DNA of 64,000 nucleotides from Ichthyophis bannanicus (taxonomy: Eukaryota > Chordata > Amphibia > Gymnophiona > Ichthyophiidae), in assembly GCA_033557465.1 (NCBI GenBank), contig CM066031.1, forward strand, positions 1,227,453,312-1,227,517,311. The letters are read 5' to 3'. A program made the translations under genes and the position numbers. Below, piece after piece: positions 50,530 through 62,696 of this stretch. The first letter of the stretch is position 1; every line of letters begins with the position of its first letter. The notes beneath the pieces were generated by a model. It was not told the DNA's origin, searched no databases, and saw nothing but the letters and a program-made list of their open reading frames with translations.

Positions 50530-52100
50530 CCAGGAGGCACTGGACCTGATTACAGAGGCCTATTATAGATCCTGGTGTCAGGGAACCTGCATCTGTTGGG
50601 GGTCTCACAGCTCTGCCCTAACTCCAGGAGGCCCTGGACCTGATTACAGAGGTCTATTAGAGATCCTGGTGTCAGGGTACCTGCATCTGTTTCATTTTCA
50701 CAGCTCTGCCTTAACTCCAGGAGGCCCTGGACCTGATTACAGAGGTCCATTATAGATCTTGGTGTTAGGGGACCTGCATCTATTGTGATTTCACAGCTCT
50801 GCCCTAACTCCAGTAGGCCCTGGACCTGATTACAGCGGTCTATTATAGATCCTGGTGTTAGGTTACCTGCAGCTGTTGGGATCTCACAGCTCTGCCCTAA
50901 CTCCAGGAGGCCCTGGACCTGATTACAGAGGTCTATTATAGATCCTGGTGTTAGGTTAACTGCATCTGTTTCATTTTCACAGCTCTGCCCTAACCCCAGG
51001 AGGCCCTGGACCTGATTACAGAGGTCTATTATATATCCTGGTGTTAGGTTACTTGCAGCTGTTTCATTTTTCACAGCTCTGCCCTAACTCCAGGAGGCCC
51101 TGGACCTGATTACAGAGGTCCATTATAGATCCTGGTGTTAGGGTACCTGCATCTATTGGGGTTTCACAGCTCTGCCCTAACTCCAGGAGGCCCTGGACCT
51201 GATTACAGCGGTCTATTATAGATCCTGGTGTTAGGTTACCTGCAGCTGTTGGGATCTCACAGCTCTGCCCTAACTCCAGGAGGCCCTGGACCTGATTACA
51301 GCGGTCTATTATAGATCTTGGTGTTAGGTTAACTACATTTGTTTCATTTTCACAGCTCTGCCCTAACCCCAGGAGGCCCTGGACCTGATTACAGAGGTCT
51401 ACTATAAATCCTGGTGTTAGGTTACCTGCAGCTGTTTCATTTTTCACAGCTCTGCCCTAACTCCAGGAGGCCCTGGACCTGATTACAGAGATCCATTATA
51501 GATCCTAGTGTTAGGGTACCTGCATCTATTGGGGTTTCACAGCTCTGCCCTAACTCCAGGAGGCCCTGGACCTGATTAAAGAGGCCTATTATAGATCCTG
51601 GTGTCAGGGTACCTGCATCTGTTGGGGTCTCACAGCTCTGCCCTAACTCCAGGAGGCCCTGGATCTGATTACAGCGGTCTATTATAGATCCTGGTGTTAG
51701 GTTAACTGCATCTGTTTCATTTTCACAGCTCTGCCCTAACTCCAGGAGGCCCTGGACCTGATTACAGAGGCCTATTAGAGATCCTGGTGTCAGGGTACCT
51801 GCATCTGTTTCATTTTCACAGCTCTGCCCTAACCCCAGGAAGCCCTTGACCTGATGACAGAGGTCGATTATAGAATCCGGTGTTAGAGTACCTGCAGCTG
51901 TTGGGGTCTCACAGCTCTGCCCTATCCCCAGGAGGCCCTGGACCTGATTACAGAGGCCTATTATAGATCCTGGTGCCAGTGCACCTGCATCTGTTGTGAT
52001 TCCACAGCTCTGCCCAAACTCCAGGAGGCCCAGGACCTGATGACAGTGGTCTATAGCCCAGCTAGGTGTGTTGGTGCATGCTCCTATTGCATTCGCCCAC
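50530..52100. repeat. 93 bp satellite array, right part
   Basis: About 17 units continue the array of 22390-24102, becoming more diverged towards 52,100. The first unit completes the one cut at 24102. Confidence 0.92.
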
Positions 52101-52623
52101 AACTGCCCTATTCACAGGAGGCCTTAGTCCTGACCACAGAGGTATAGTAGACATCCTGGTGTTATGGTAGTGGCTCCTGGTGATGTGTTCAGGGCCACCC
52201 AATCCCCGCGCGACGCCAGAACACATCACACATATCATGGTGCCATGGCGGGTGTGTCTCAATGTGTGTAGGTCAGGCAAACACACAGGTATGTGCCAGA
52301 CCACACAGGGGGTTAGGAAATACCTCCCCTGGAGACCAGCATGCCCACCCCACACATGGCATGGTGCTGCCATGTCATGCAAGGAGAATGTAGGAACAGG
52401 GTAAAGGGGGTCCAGGGGGTTGCACACAGGACATGTAGGTGGCACCCCACACATGCCCAGACCCACAGCCACACATGCAGGTGGCGCTGGAAACAGGTAG
52501 TAGAGGACCCACTGACCAGAGCAGCAGCAGCACCCTGCTGCTCGCAGTGATGTGTGATATGCGTTGGGCACCCACCAGAGATATTTGGCCCCTAATGTTC
52601 CCACCCATTGCATTCCCCCCCAG
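52101..52623 (+). other. Intron 1 end of the Myb-like gene
   Basis: Unique sequence after the satellite ends in CATTCCCCCCCAG, a good pyrimidine-rich acceptor at 52623. Confidence 0.5.
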
Positions 52624-52717
52624 GTGGAGGACCTACGTAAGAAGGGATGGGAGTTGCGGCTGCACTGCCCGGATGTCCTTGCCCTCCTCCAAAGGAGGGC
52701 ACTGCAGCAACGTGGCG
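52624..52717 (+). CDS. Myb/SANT-like protein, exon 2 of 3
   Basis: The exon encodes VEDLRKKGWELRLHCPDVLA and LLQRRALQQRG, the third helix of a Myb/SANT-like domain. It parallels LDSLRKRFNDIKRGVRAHM in the minus-strand Harbinger Myb-like gene. It has acceptor CCCCAG and donor GTGAGT, phases 0 and 1. See the entry at 22073 for the complete model. Confidence 0.6.
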
Positions 52718-52846
52718 GTGAGTGATGCGGCCTCTGCAGCGCAGTACAGCATGTCACAGTGGCCCAACAGCCTGCAGGAGGCCACACTATGTTTATGTGG
52801 CGTTGAAATTGCATGATGGTGTGCTAATGACTGCCATCCCTCACAG

Positions 52847-53004
52847 AGGATGCTGCTGCTGGTGAGGGACCATCAACATCAGGGCCCCCCACAACAGGTC
52901 CCACAGCTGCAGTCCAGCTGGTCGAGGAGGAGGAGGTAGAGGTGGAAGAGGATGACGAGGACATGGAGGGGGCGGAGGGTGGGGCGGGAGGGAGAGGAGG
53001 GTGA
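52847..53004 (+). CDS. Myb/SANT-like protein, exon 3 of 3
   Basis: After acceptor CTCACAG the exon encodes EDAAAGEGPSTSGPPTTG, then an acidic run (VEEEEVEVEEDDEDMEGAE) and a Gly/Arg end, stopping at TGA 53004. Acidic and Gly/Arg tails also occur in the minus-strand homologue. The exon keeps phase with exon 2. A GA-rich low-complexity tract runs on to about 53,150. Confidence 0.55.
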
Positions 53005-54506
53005 GGGTGTGTCTAATGTGTCTAATGTGTCGGGGGTGAGGAGGAGGAGAGCGGGGAGGGGGCGAGGGCGAGGGTGGGTGGGAGGTGTCAGGGGGAAGAG
53101 GGGGGAGGAGGGGGTGTGGAGGGGGGAGGGTGGCCCTGTAGGTGGGAGGGGACACAGGACAGCACAGGGCACTGTGGGTCCCTGCCAGCTGACGCATGTG
53201 TGTGGCGATGGTGCCCGTCTGGGTGTAGCTACACCACCAATTGCCACAGACAGGGCCCACGCACATGCCACCACACAAATACCGGGCACCTGGTGTGCAT
53301 GTGGTGGCAGGTGCATCCGGGACCTGTCTGTGGCAGTGGCTGGCGTGCTGCAACGCCAGTGGGCCCAGGACTGCATCATCCGGTGACTGGCAGGCACCAT
53401 TCAGTAGATGGCTGCCGAGATGCACATGCAGCGTGTGGCTGGTATGGGCGGTGCATCTTGACAGCCATCCCCTGATGGGCATCCCAGGAGCGTGTGAGGG
53501 TCACAGTGGTGCCCACACACATGCCTTGTGCTGTCCTGTCACCTGGGACCCAACATGTGGGCTTTTGCACATAGTACATGTTGTAAATATTTGAAAATAC
53601 AGTTGTGTTAATGCATCACAATGGTCATGTGTCTCCCTTACAGACAGACTGTTGATGTGAGCATGGTACCTGTGTGTAGATCCCTATGTGTATGTGTGGT
53701 AGACATAGGTAACATACATGGACCGTCTCCACACTCAGGTGTGGGGGCTGGCCATGTGCGTAGGCGTCTGTGTCCCCTGGTGCCCATGTGATGTACCGAT
53801 GTGCTGTGTGTCCCAGCAGCTATGGTCACATGCATGCTGCCTGTGATGTGTAGGCTGCATATCAGATGCACCATGCCAGAGGGGAATGGAGGGAAAGGCT
53901 AGCAGCAGGTATGTGGCAGGAAGGATAGGATGGACTGCTGTACCCAGGAGCTGCACAGGGGGATAGCTGGTGAGGCCAAGACAGGTGGATGTTGGTCAGG
54001 GGGAGGGGCGGCGGCTCACTACAAGTGCTGGGGAGGAGTAAACAACTGACTGTAGCTAGCTACCTTTGCCTGTGCCTCCCGCAAGCATATGTGGCTAAAC
54101 AGCCACGTAGGCCCTGGTGGCATAGAGGATGGTCACACATGTGGGTAGACTAATGGAGAGCATATGGGGTGTGAGAAAGGGACAGATCCGTACAACATAC
54201 ATGTACCACCATAAACATATTGCTGGTCGACGGGAGAGGTAAGATATACCCCCACGCATAGGTAGAAGGGTGCACACATGGCACGGTGCATGGCACACAG
54301 GGCATGGTATAAAGTATGTGTGTTGATTGGTGGCAGTGCAGACACCACACCCCTAAGGAAAATGGGGAGCCACATGTGGCCAGCGTGACAACATGGGGGG
54401 CAGGGTACTCAGGGGAGCACAGTGGCACACACTGGAGACGTGCACATAGGTAGAAATAGGTTTCAATGTCTTTATTGTCACAGATGTGGTGACCTGTTCC
54501 CCACAC
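53005..54506. other. Harbinger-associated DNA, no gene recognised
   Basis: A purine-rich tract lies at 53,005-53,150, then CA/TG-rich unique sequence. The short block LQRQWAQDCIIR at about 53,355 could be a C-terminal exon of the plus-strand gene, but no splice model is convincing. Confidence 0.4.
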
Positions 54507-57500
54507 TCACATCCTGCATGGCCACCCACATCCACAGCGACCACGTCCCACACCACCCCTCTGTGCTGGGTCTGCTGGCGCCACCTCTGGCACTGTGGCT
54601 GGCTGCTGGGGACGCCCAGCCATGGGCTCCTGGGCATCTGCTATACGCAGCAGCGCCGCTGCCATCACCTCAGTTGTGGCATGCAGTTAATTGACCTCAT
54701 CCCATAGGGCCAACAGAGCCTGACGTGTGCCTGTGGGTGAAACACAAAGGGATGTGTGAAACATGTGTCACACCACCCACCGTGAACCATGCGCATGTCC
54801 GGTGTAACTCAACACAACACTCCTCAGATCAGGTCTGCACGCGAAGACTAGCAACATGTTACCATGTGTACGCCTGTGTGTCCCATGATCCATCATCACT
54901 GCAGGAGATGTTCCTGATGATGGCTAGTGGGGACCCCAGATATGACACATGGTACTGTGTTGTATTTCAATGTGTCAATGATTGATCTGTGTACTAGTCG
55001 CATGGGAGTGGTCAGATAATGTGGGGTTCATGCCAAGCACATATATATCTGGGGCCTCTGTTTGCTCTACACCTGACGCACAGTCCTGCCTACCACCACT
55101 ACATAAGCTAGGTACTATCACCCAGAATGAGGGATCCGCAGAGTAAGCTGTCTAGGTGATCAGGGTTAGGGCTTGGGTGCTGTACGTCTCTGTGGGGTAC
55201 ATGGATAACAACAGATGACCCATGCCATGAGAGGGGGTTCTCACATGGCACAGAGTCCCACCAAACATATGGAACCACGTGCCATGGAGCCACTATCCTG
55301 GGGAGCACATGGGATGTCAGTGCGAATATAATCCCAACACCCTGGGGCAGTCCCGTCTATTCTGCTACCTACCTTCAGCATCCTGCCTTGAGGAGGCGGT
55401 ATGAGCCCTCAGCTCTGCCAGGATGACATCCATGCTGGTGGGTGGGCTGAGGGATGGTCCCGGGGCCGGCACTGTGTGCTGGCTCCCCTCCATGTTGGTG
55501 CCCTCCACAGCTAATGCGGTGCTGCTGGAGGCCCTCGCTGTGGTGCAGACATCCGCCTTGAGCAACACATCAGTCCCGTGGGCCTCCATACCAGTGCTGG
55601 TGCCAACCTCGGACTCTGCCCCCTCTGTTCCCTCCACATCGCCTGGCTCACTCACATCCTCCTCCTCATATGCCTCCATGGCCTGGGGGTCACCTGGGTG
55701 GTGGAACAGGGTATACATCATAGATGGGTTTACCACGTACAAATATGTGCAGCAGTGTTTCACACCCACACCAGCAGCAATGTGTTGTCTTCCTGTAGCT
55801 GCTGTCACTGTGCCTACAATGGGGACAACACATGTGCGTACAGTGTGCTGTACCTGGCAGGGGGGGGCGGGGCAGCCACCTGCGCTGGTGCTGCTTTGCC
55901 ATATTTGATGGTGTTGTCTGGGGGGATGGGGTGGCGGGTGCCGGGGCCACTGTGTGCAGCAGTAGGTATGCACTGTGTGTGTGATGGGGGCCCGCACTAC
56001 ATGTGTCCTGTGTGCATATGGGAGCCCTCAATGTGACTGTGGCCTGTCATTGTGTGCATGGGCGATATGTATGTAGTGGCCTGTGTGTTATGCACGGTAC
56101 GTGTTGCACCATACGACCGGGTCAGCCAGATGTGTGTGGGGACTGCTCGTTGGTGACCACTGTGCATTGTGGGTGTACAGCTAACCAGCACTCTGTGTGT
56201 TGTGGTGGACTGCTCTGGGGGATGGGTGTAATGATGCTGGGCACAAGGTTGCACCGTGGGTGGGGGCATGTGAATGTGCCTGTGACACTGCGATGCCTGT
56301 GGGGGGGGGGCTAGCCCCAGGTGGTGTGGGGTTTGGGGTGGTGCAGTTGGTGAAGCTTTGGATCTGTGCACCCCAATGGCCTGCGTGGGTGGATGCGGGA
56401 TCCGTACTGTGTGGTGGCCACTGACAGGGTAGTATGTGTCTGATATCTGTGTGATGTGGGCGTTTGCGTTTGTTTGCATCTACCTCATAGACTCAGCGTG
56501 ATGGGCCATTCTATCTCACTGTTCAGGGCTATGTCTCCGCACAGGTAATAGCAAACAAGTGTCATAGCTGTTGTAGGTGGAGGGTGCGGGGACCCCCAGG
56601 TCACTGTGTGCTGGGCTAGTTGTATGTCCCTCCTGGATGTTTGCGTCTGTCATATTGTGATGCTGGCCTGGCTGCAGATGTATGATGCTTATGTGCGACC
56701 TATGTGGCAGGTAGGGATTTCTGCTGCATGTGCTGGGTTAATGGGGTGGGAGGTGTGACGCCCTCCCTGTGTGTGCGATTTCTAGTTGCTCACATGCACA
56801 GTGGTGGGGGGTGGCAAGCCACCTGGTTGATGGACTGCCCCCCCCCCCATTCTGTACCCTCTGCAGTGCTCGGCTACATCCCGGAATGTGATTGTCGTGG
56901 AGACAGCCCCAGGCACCTGCCACAAACACCATGTACAGACATTGCCAGGTATTGCTGGTTGTGTGTCCCCCAGTTGCCTGTGTTATGGCACACATGTCCC
57001 CTCGACATAGGCCCCCATCATCCCATCCATGGCCAGCAGGTGCTGGGCAGTTAGCTGTACGGGGGCTGCATATCTCAGACCTACCTGCGTGTGGATGGGT
57101 GGTGTCCAGCTCTTCTGGCAGTCCCCGCAGGTAGATGGGGCCCAGCCGTTCTGCGAGCTTCTGCTCCAGGGGGGTCAGGCTGGGGACAAAGGGACCACCC
57201 CCACCAGTGCCCTTGGCATGTCTCCTTTCCGCCACCATGTGGGCCCGAACACCTCGCTTTATATCGTTAAACCGTTTCCTCAGGCTGTCCAGGTCCCTGG
57301 GTGGTCCCCTGGCCTGCACTACAGCCTCCTGTACCTCCTCCCACACGTGTATGTGTGTCCCCACCGTGGTGCTGGAGCTCAGCCGCCCATAGAGCACCTC
57401 ATAGCGCTCTAGCACACTGGTTCTCCTGCTGGCTGAATCTAACTGCTCTCCTCCATTCCTTGGCTGGCACTGGGACTTGCCTCCGTTTGGCACTGGATGG

Positions 57501-57731
57501 CCTCTCGGGCTGCCCCTGTGTGGGCTGGGACACACCCGATGGCCCTGCGGCCACCACTTCAGGCTCACCCATCCCTGCCACCCCTGTGGACCGCTGTTCA
57601 GGGGTTTCCCCCTCGTCCCCTCCTGCCATGAGCTGTCCCTCCATCCCCCTGCTCCCTGTGGCCTCTTCCTCTCTGTCATTCATTCCCACCTCTCCCAGTC
57701 CTTGCCTAATATTTCCTCCCCTGCTGCTCAC
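54507..57731 (-). pseudogene. Harbinger Myb-like gene, three exons, disrupted
   Basis: Exon 1 (57731-57085) encodes a Ser/Gly-rich start, FSQQEN, ERYEVLYGRLSS, WEEVQEAVVQARG, LDSLRKRFNDIKRGVRAHM and FVPSLTPLEQKLAERL, a Myb/SANT-like domain of PIF/Harbinger elements. It ends at a GTAGGT donor, phase 1. Exon 2 (55693-55373) is acidic (AYEEEDVSEPGDVEG) with VILAELRAH. Exon 3 (54730-54507) encodes ALLALWDEVN, then a premature TAA at 54689-54687, then AAALLRIADAQEPM and a Gly/Arg end. A one-base shift near 57,425 breaks the domain. Splice phases agree. The protein normally binds element ends and brings in the transposase. Confidence 0.75.
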
Positions 57732-58380
57732 CTGCCCTCCACTCCCTCTCCCCTGCTCCCCTCCTCACCTCCTCTCCCTCTCCCCTGCTCCTCTCCTCCT
57801 CTCCTCCTCTCCCTCTCCCCTGCACCTCCCCTCACCTCCTCACCCTCATGCCTGCTCCTCACCACACCTCCTCTCCCACACACCTGCTGCTCACCTCACC
57901 TTTCCTCTCTTCTCCTCACCTGCTATCACCCTGACCGATTGCTCCCCACGCCTGCTCTTCACCTTGCCTACACAAACCTCTCGGCGTTTATCATGTGTGG
58001 TGGCCTTTTTATGCATTTTACTCAGGGGCGCAGGGTTACGTGTGCGCTATGTGCACATGCGAGGCGGCACTCACGCATGCACAGCGGTGCGTGCATTGTG
58101 CGTGTTGCGCATGCGCCGTGCTAGGGGCTGCTGTATGAGGGGGCTCCGCGCATGACGCCTGTGATTAGGCGCCCATGCAGCAGACAGCACCCACAAACGT
58201 CACGCGTGCATGGTGCCATGCCTGCACGCTACATATGCCGTATGCGTGCATGGAGCCCTGTGCAACACATGTGCACGGGTCATGGTCAGATCGTATGTGC
58301 ATGCACAATGCACGCAGACAATGCATTCGCGGCACTGCGCATGTGCAATGCACGCACAAATGCGCACCAGAAGAAAGATA
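57732..58380. promoter_or_regulatory. Shared promoter region of the divergent Harbinger genes
   Basis: This lies between the minus-strand Myb-like gene and the plus-strand transposase. A pyrimidine tract (57,735-57,830) is followed by a CpG and CATGC-rich block. It contains TGCGCATGCGCC at 58106-58117 (an NRF1-type palindrome) and further half sites near 58,334. Confidence 0.45.
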
Positions 58381-58420
58381 CTTACCTGTCATGCATACGT
58401 GGTACATGCTGAGGGTTTTG

Positions 58421-58640
58421 TGTAGGTGAGGTGAAGAGGAGGTGAGGTGAGGTATTTGTCAGGTGTACAGCAGGTGAGGTGAGGTGTGGTGGGGTGAGGT
58501 GAGCAGCAGGCAAGAGGTGGTGTTGGGGTGGTGGGGGCAGGTGAGGTGATGAACAGGTGGGGGATGGGGGAGGAGAGGTGGTGAGCAGGCATAAGGTACA
58601 GGGGGTGAGGTGAGGGACAGGTAGAGGGTAGTGTTGGTGG
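58421..58640. repeat. GGTGAGGT-rich low-complexity tract
   Basis: The plus strand repeats GTGAGGTGAGG-type words. The minus-strand proline/serine frames here are products of this composition. Confidence 0.7.
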
Positions 58641-58823
58641 GGTGAGGAAAAGGCACGAAAAACCCTCTGTCTGTGGTATATCTGTTTTGCTGATGGATGC
58701 CTTTGTGGTGACTGCAGGTGCGTGGGGGTGCTCAGGACCCGCGGTTGCCTTACGTGGGAGATGGTGTCCATGGTGCTGTGGCACAGGGCATGGATGCAGA
58801 CCCGCTGAAAATCTGACCTGCAG

Positions 58824-59964
58824 CTGTGGAGGCCACGACTCCTTTATCCTGTATCACTCAGCACTAGTCTGACAGTTTGAGGCTGGGCAATATGAGGACT
58901 GTATACTGCTGGGTGGGTATTTCTCTGCTCAGACGTGCACATGGTGTTCCTCTGGGTACACGTAGGCGCACATGTCTGTGTTTGAAAGGTGTCCCTAGTT
59001 GTGTTTGTGTGTCGTTTGTGTGTGTGTCCAGGGGGGGCACTTCCCTTCACGGTCATCTTTGGTACGGTGTTTTGTGTTGGTGGCACCTTCACCTCTGACA
59101 TATTTGGCCATTTCACATTGTGTGTTTTGTGTGGGCATAGTACAGGGCACATGTATGTTCCACGTATATTCAACAGTATATTGTTGAGTTGAACATCCTC
59201 TCGGGGCAACTCAGGGACCTTTTCCCGTTTCACCCCATGTGTGTGGGCAGTCTCATGGCTATCACATGCTTGCAAATGTGTGCATCACTAACCTTGTCAA
59301 GGGTGCATTGCCATGTGTGTGGCTGATGTTTTTGAAGCTGGCACTACTACCTTTCGGCTATGGGTGTTTGGGCATGTGGTATTGTGGGTTACAGCTGAGG
59401 TGGTTTGCACACCGTACCCCCACCCCGTGGTCCCTGTCTCACACCTCCAAACGCTGCCACATACATGTTGTGTGTCAGCATGTGCTGTAACATGTTCATG
59501 GGAGACCTGCCTGTGCTGTTGATTTGCATGTACATTCTTGTGTGCATGTGTGTGTGGCTCAGCCTCTGCTTCACCTTTCTACTATTTCTTTACAGGTGAT
59601 GCAGGATATGGGTGTCATCCCTGGTTGCTGACCCCTGTGCGTCTGCCGCAGACATGTGCAGAGAGGAGGTACAATGAGACCCATGTCTCCAGGCGCTCAG
59701 TCATCGAGCGCACCTTTGGTGTTTTGAAAAGTCACTTCAGGTGTCTGGATAGAACCGGCAGGACCTTATAATACAAACCCATGACTGTGGCAAAGATAAT
59801 TCTGGCCTGTTGCATACTGCACAACATTGCTCTCAGGCATGATCTCCCAGTCCAAATTAATGAGGATCTGGAAGATGATCCTACGTGCCATCCTGTACGT
59901 GGCTGTGGTGGCACACGTGAGGGAACGGCAGCCAGGCGCCAACTGATTGCGGCGGTCTTCTCAT
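58824..59964 (+). pseudogene. PIF/Harbinger DDE transposase, two exons, two stops
   Basis: Exon A (58824-58912) encodes GHDSFILYHSALV, an in-frame TGA at 58870, then QFEAGQYEDCILLG before a GTGGGT donor. Exon B (59596-59964) starts GDAGYGCHPWLLTPVRL with the second catalytic Asp. It continues with SRRSVIERTFGVLKSHFRCL (catalytic Glu), an in-frame TAA at 59769-59771, then KIILACCILHNIALRHDLPV, and ends at a GTAAGT donor. Exons carrying the first catalytic Asp were not found, so the gene is disrupted and possibly truncated. The family excises and inserts DNA at TWA sites. Confidence 0.85.
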
Positions 59965-62682
59965 GTAAGTACTACATATGTTGGATATTACATTGGTATC
60001 TAGACATATGTACTACAACTACTGTTGGACATTTCTATAGCCGTACCAGTTATACGCAACACTACACAGACATATGGGGAACATTCCCTGCCCATCAGAG
60101 CATTCAGGATAGTCCAGGGAGAACACAGGCTGGGTGTGTAGGGGATAAATGTGGATGCACGGGGGTCAGATGAGACTGGATTACCTGCCCTAGGTGGGTA
60201 TGTTACCGTACACAGGAACGTGGTCAGGGATTGGGGACGGTGGCTGGCGATCACACACAGGTTGTTTGTTCCAGCTGTGGGTGCAGCATGGTAAACAGAG
60301 TGTGGTGTGTGGTCAGCAGTAGGAAAGTGGGACATAGGTGGCACCATTTGCCTAGACGTGTGGATGCCACGATGGGGGATATTGGCGCATTGGTCACATA
60401 ACATACACTGATTGGCATAGACTGTGCGTTACATGTTTGTGTACAGCGCTGTGTACGACTGGCAACAATATGTACATGCTCAGTGGTAGTAGTATTGGCA
60501 GGAGTTAATATTCTGGAGGGAAGGTATAGAGTACACACACAGGTACTGCATCATTTGCTCAGCGGGGTAACCTACACCTGGATGCATACATGGATTGTGA
60601 GCCAGTGAGTTGATTTGACAGAAGCAGTATTATGGTCATGGCGAGGCCGGCAGATGATGCGCCATGCAGTGGCGTGTTGGTTGGTTTGCGGCAGACACAG
60701 CTGATTCAAGGGGATAACAGCAAGATGTAGGTTACAGTTAGCAAATCGGGAGGTGACTGAGGGGTGCATTCACAGTTTACTTGTGTGTTAAGGGAGGATG
60801 GGGGGATATTGCTTATGTTATCTGGAATGACACTGCATGTCTTAGCTACATGATGCGTATGTGTGGGGGAAGAGAGGGAGGGGTCACAGACAACCCCTAC
60901 ATTGCTTATCAAAGTGCGGCAATGTGTTGCAACCTATACACAGACACCTAATATGGGGGCAGGGTTTACGGTGAGAGCTTAGATGTTGGGTCATGGCCAG
61001 GTTCCGTTTCAGGCAGCGTGGTTACATCAGGCCAGCATTGTCAGACACGCAAACATAGCTCAGGGTCTGGATTGGCAGGGGCTGTTCAGGGATGTTGGGA
61101 TATATTTGTTACTCATCAGCATACAGTTAGCACTGAGCATCAGGGGATCAGATAGCCCCAACACGGCATTTGGTATGGAGCTCTGGAACATGCAGACACA
61201 GGACATATCCCTGTGTTCCAGCATATGGGTGCAGGCACGCAGGGGAGGTGGGACCATCACAACACACACTGAAGGTGTGATGGGTGAGATATGAGGTGCA
61301 GGGGATTAGTATGGAGGCAGTGTGGACATGCAAGGACAGTATATCAGGGTGACTGGTGTGGTCAGCAGTGTCTGAGGCAGCAGAGAGGTGATGAACTGGG
61401 GAGTATGGGGTACAGGCCCTTTAATTTTAGCATTAACACGTCATTGGAGACTTTGGCAGGGGCAATTCTGTACAGTGTAATGGACACAAGCCAGTCTGAA
61501 ATGGATTTGGGGGGTATGAGGGGTGATGTCGTGCTGGTGCTGTATGTGTTACACAGCTCAAACATGACATATGTATGTATCTGGTGTGTTTATCCCTCAA
61601 CAGGATATGTTGTGTGACCTCCCTGGTGCTGAGATTCACTGGCAGCTGTCTGTATCCCACTCAACGTGCAGGAGAATGGGGTAGATGGACATACAGGTAC
61701 ATGGTGTGTGGGGACAGTCAGCCACAGATCATGTCTGGGGTCATCTATCCAATGCACATATGTTGTGCTTCACCTCTTTGGTCTGCAACCCCATACCCCA
61801 TATGTTACTGTTGTCACACACAGGCACATGTGTTCCTGCCCAGCTCATCTGCTCCAGCACTGTTTCTGGAAAACATGCCAAAGAGCTGCGTGTGTCCACA
61901 TGTCCTAGGTGTTCTGGTGGTGGGCCACACATACACCCTTCCGTGACATTATAACATCAGCCAAATGCTGTGTAGCATTGCTTTGGCCAAGAGCTATCTC
62001 CACTGATCTCAAATTGTCCACGGACATCTCACCATAACATACTGTGTGTGTGTGTGTTTTTCTAGCGTGGGTGTGTAAGGGTACAGTGTGCATATAGTTT
62101 GTATTGTCATGTGGTGGGTAGTGTTTTAACACCTGTGGAGGGTTGGGGACTCTGCTATCTGTAACCTACTGCTGTTGACCATGTATACATTGTGCGCATC
62201 TGTTTTATGTTGTGACCTGACCTATCTCTTGTGTGCTGTCAGAATACTATCCATCAGCATTTCAGTATCACAGATGATGCCCTACTTTGGACATGCGCCA
62301 ACGGCAGCTGGAGATGGGGATATGGTGATTCTATACATTCCTCTGATATCTTCTGTATTCACTGTGAGTGGTGTTGCCTTTTCCTGCCTCAGACAGTCCC
62401 TAGCAGACACTTTCTACAGACAGACGGTTGGTTGCATCTTGGATCTTTTGGAGATGACATCTGCCGTTCGATGCTTGCATTTTGTTGTGTTTTTCAGGGA
62501 GTTATCCTGTGGGGTCACTATGCACCAATGCTGATGGACATGGGGTGGAGCAGTGAGGCGCCTGTGTAACATGTGCATCGACATGACCATATCCATAGGA
62601 CACCCTCATGTATGGTTCAATGGCCACATTTCCACGACATGCACTGTGTTATGTGTTGTGCTAATTTCATGTTTGCATGTCT
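59965..62682. other. Harbinger-associated DNA, no gene recognised
   Basis: Unique, moderately GC-rich sequence with a (TG)n run at about 62,042. Short ORFs on both strands show no domain. Confidence 0.4.
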
Positions 62683-62696
62683 GGCGTTGCATTCTA

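Noticed and set aside
22390..52100. CRISPR-like array
   Set aside because: Units are 93 bp tandem repeats without spacers, in a vertebrate transposon intron.
57301..58155. 284-codon plus-strand ORF rich in Pro/Ser/Leu
   Set aside because: Antisense to the Myb-like exon 1 and then a CTCCCC tract, with no domain.
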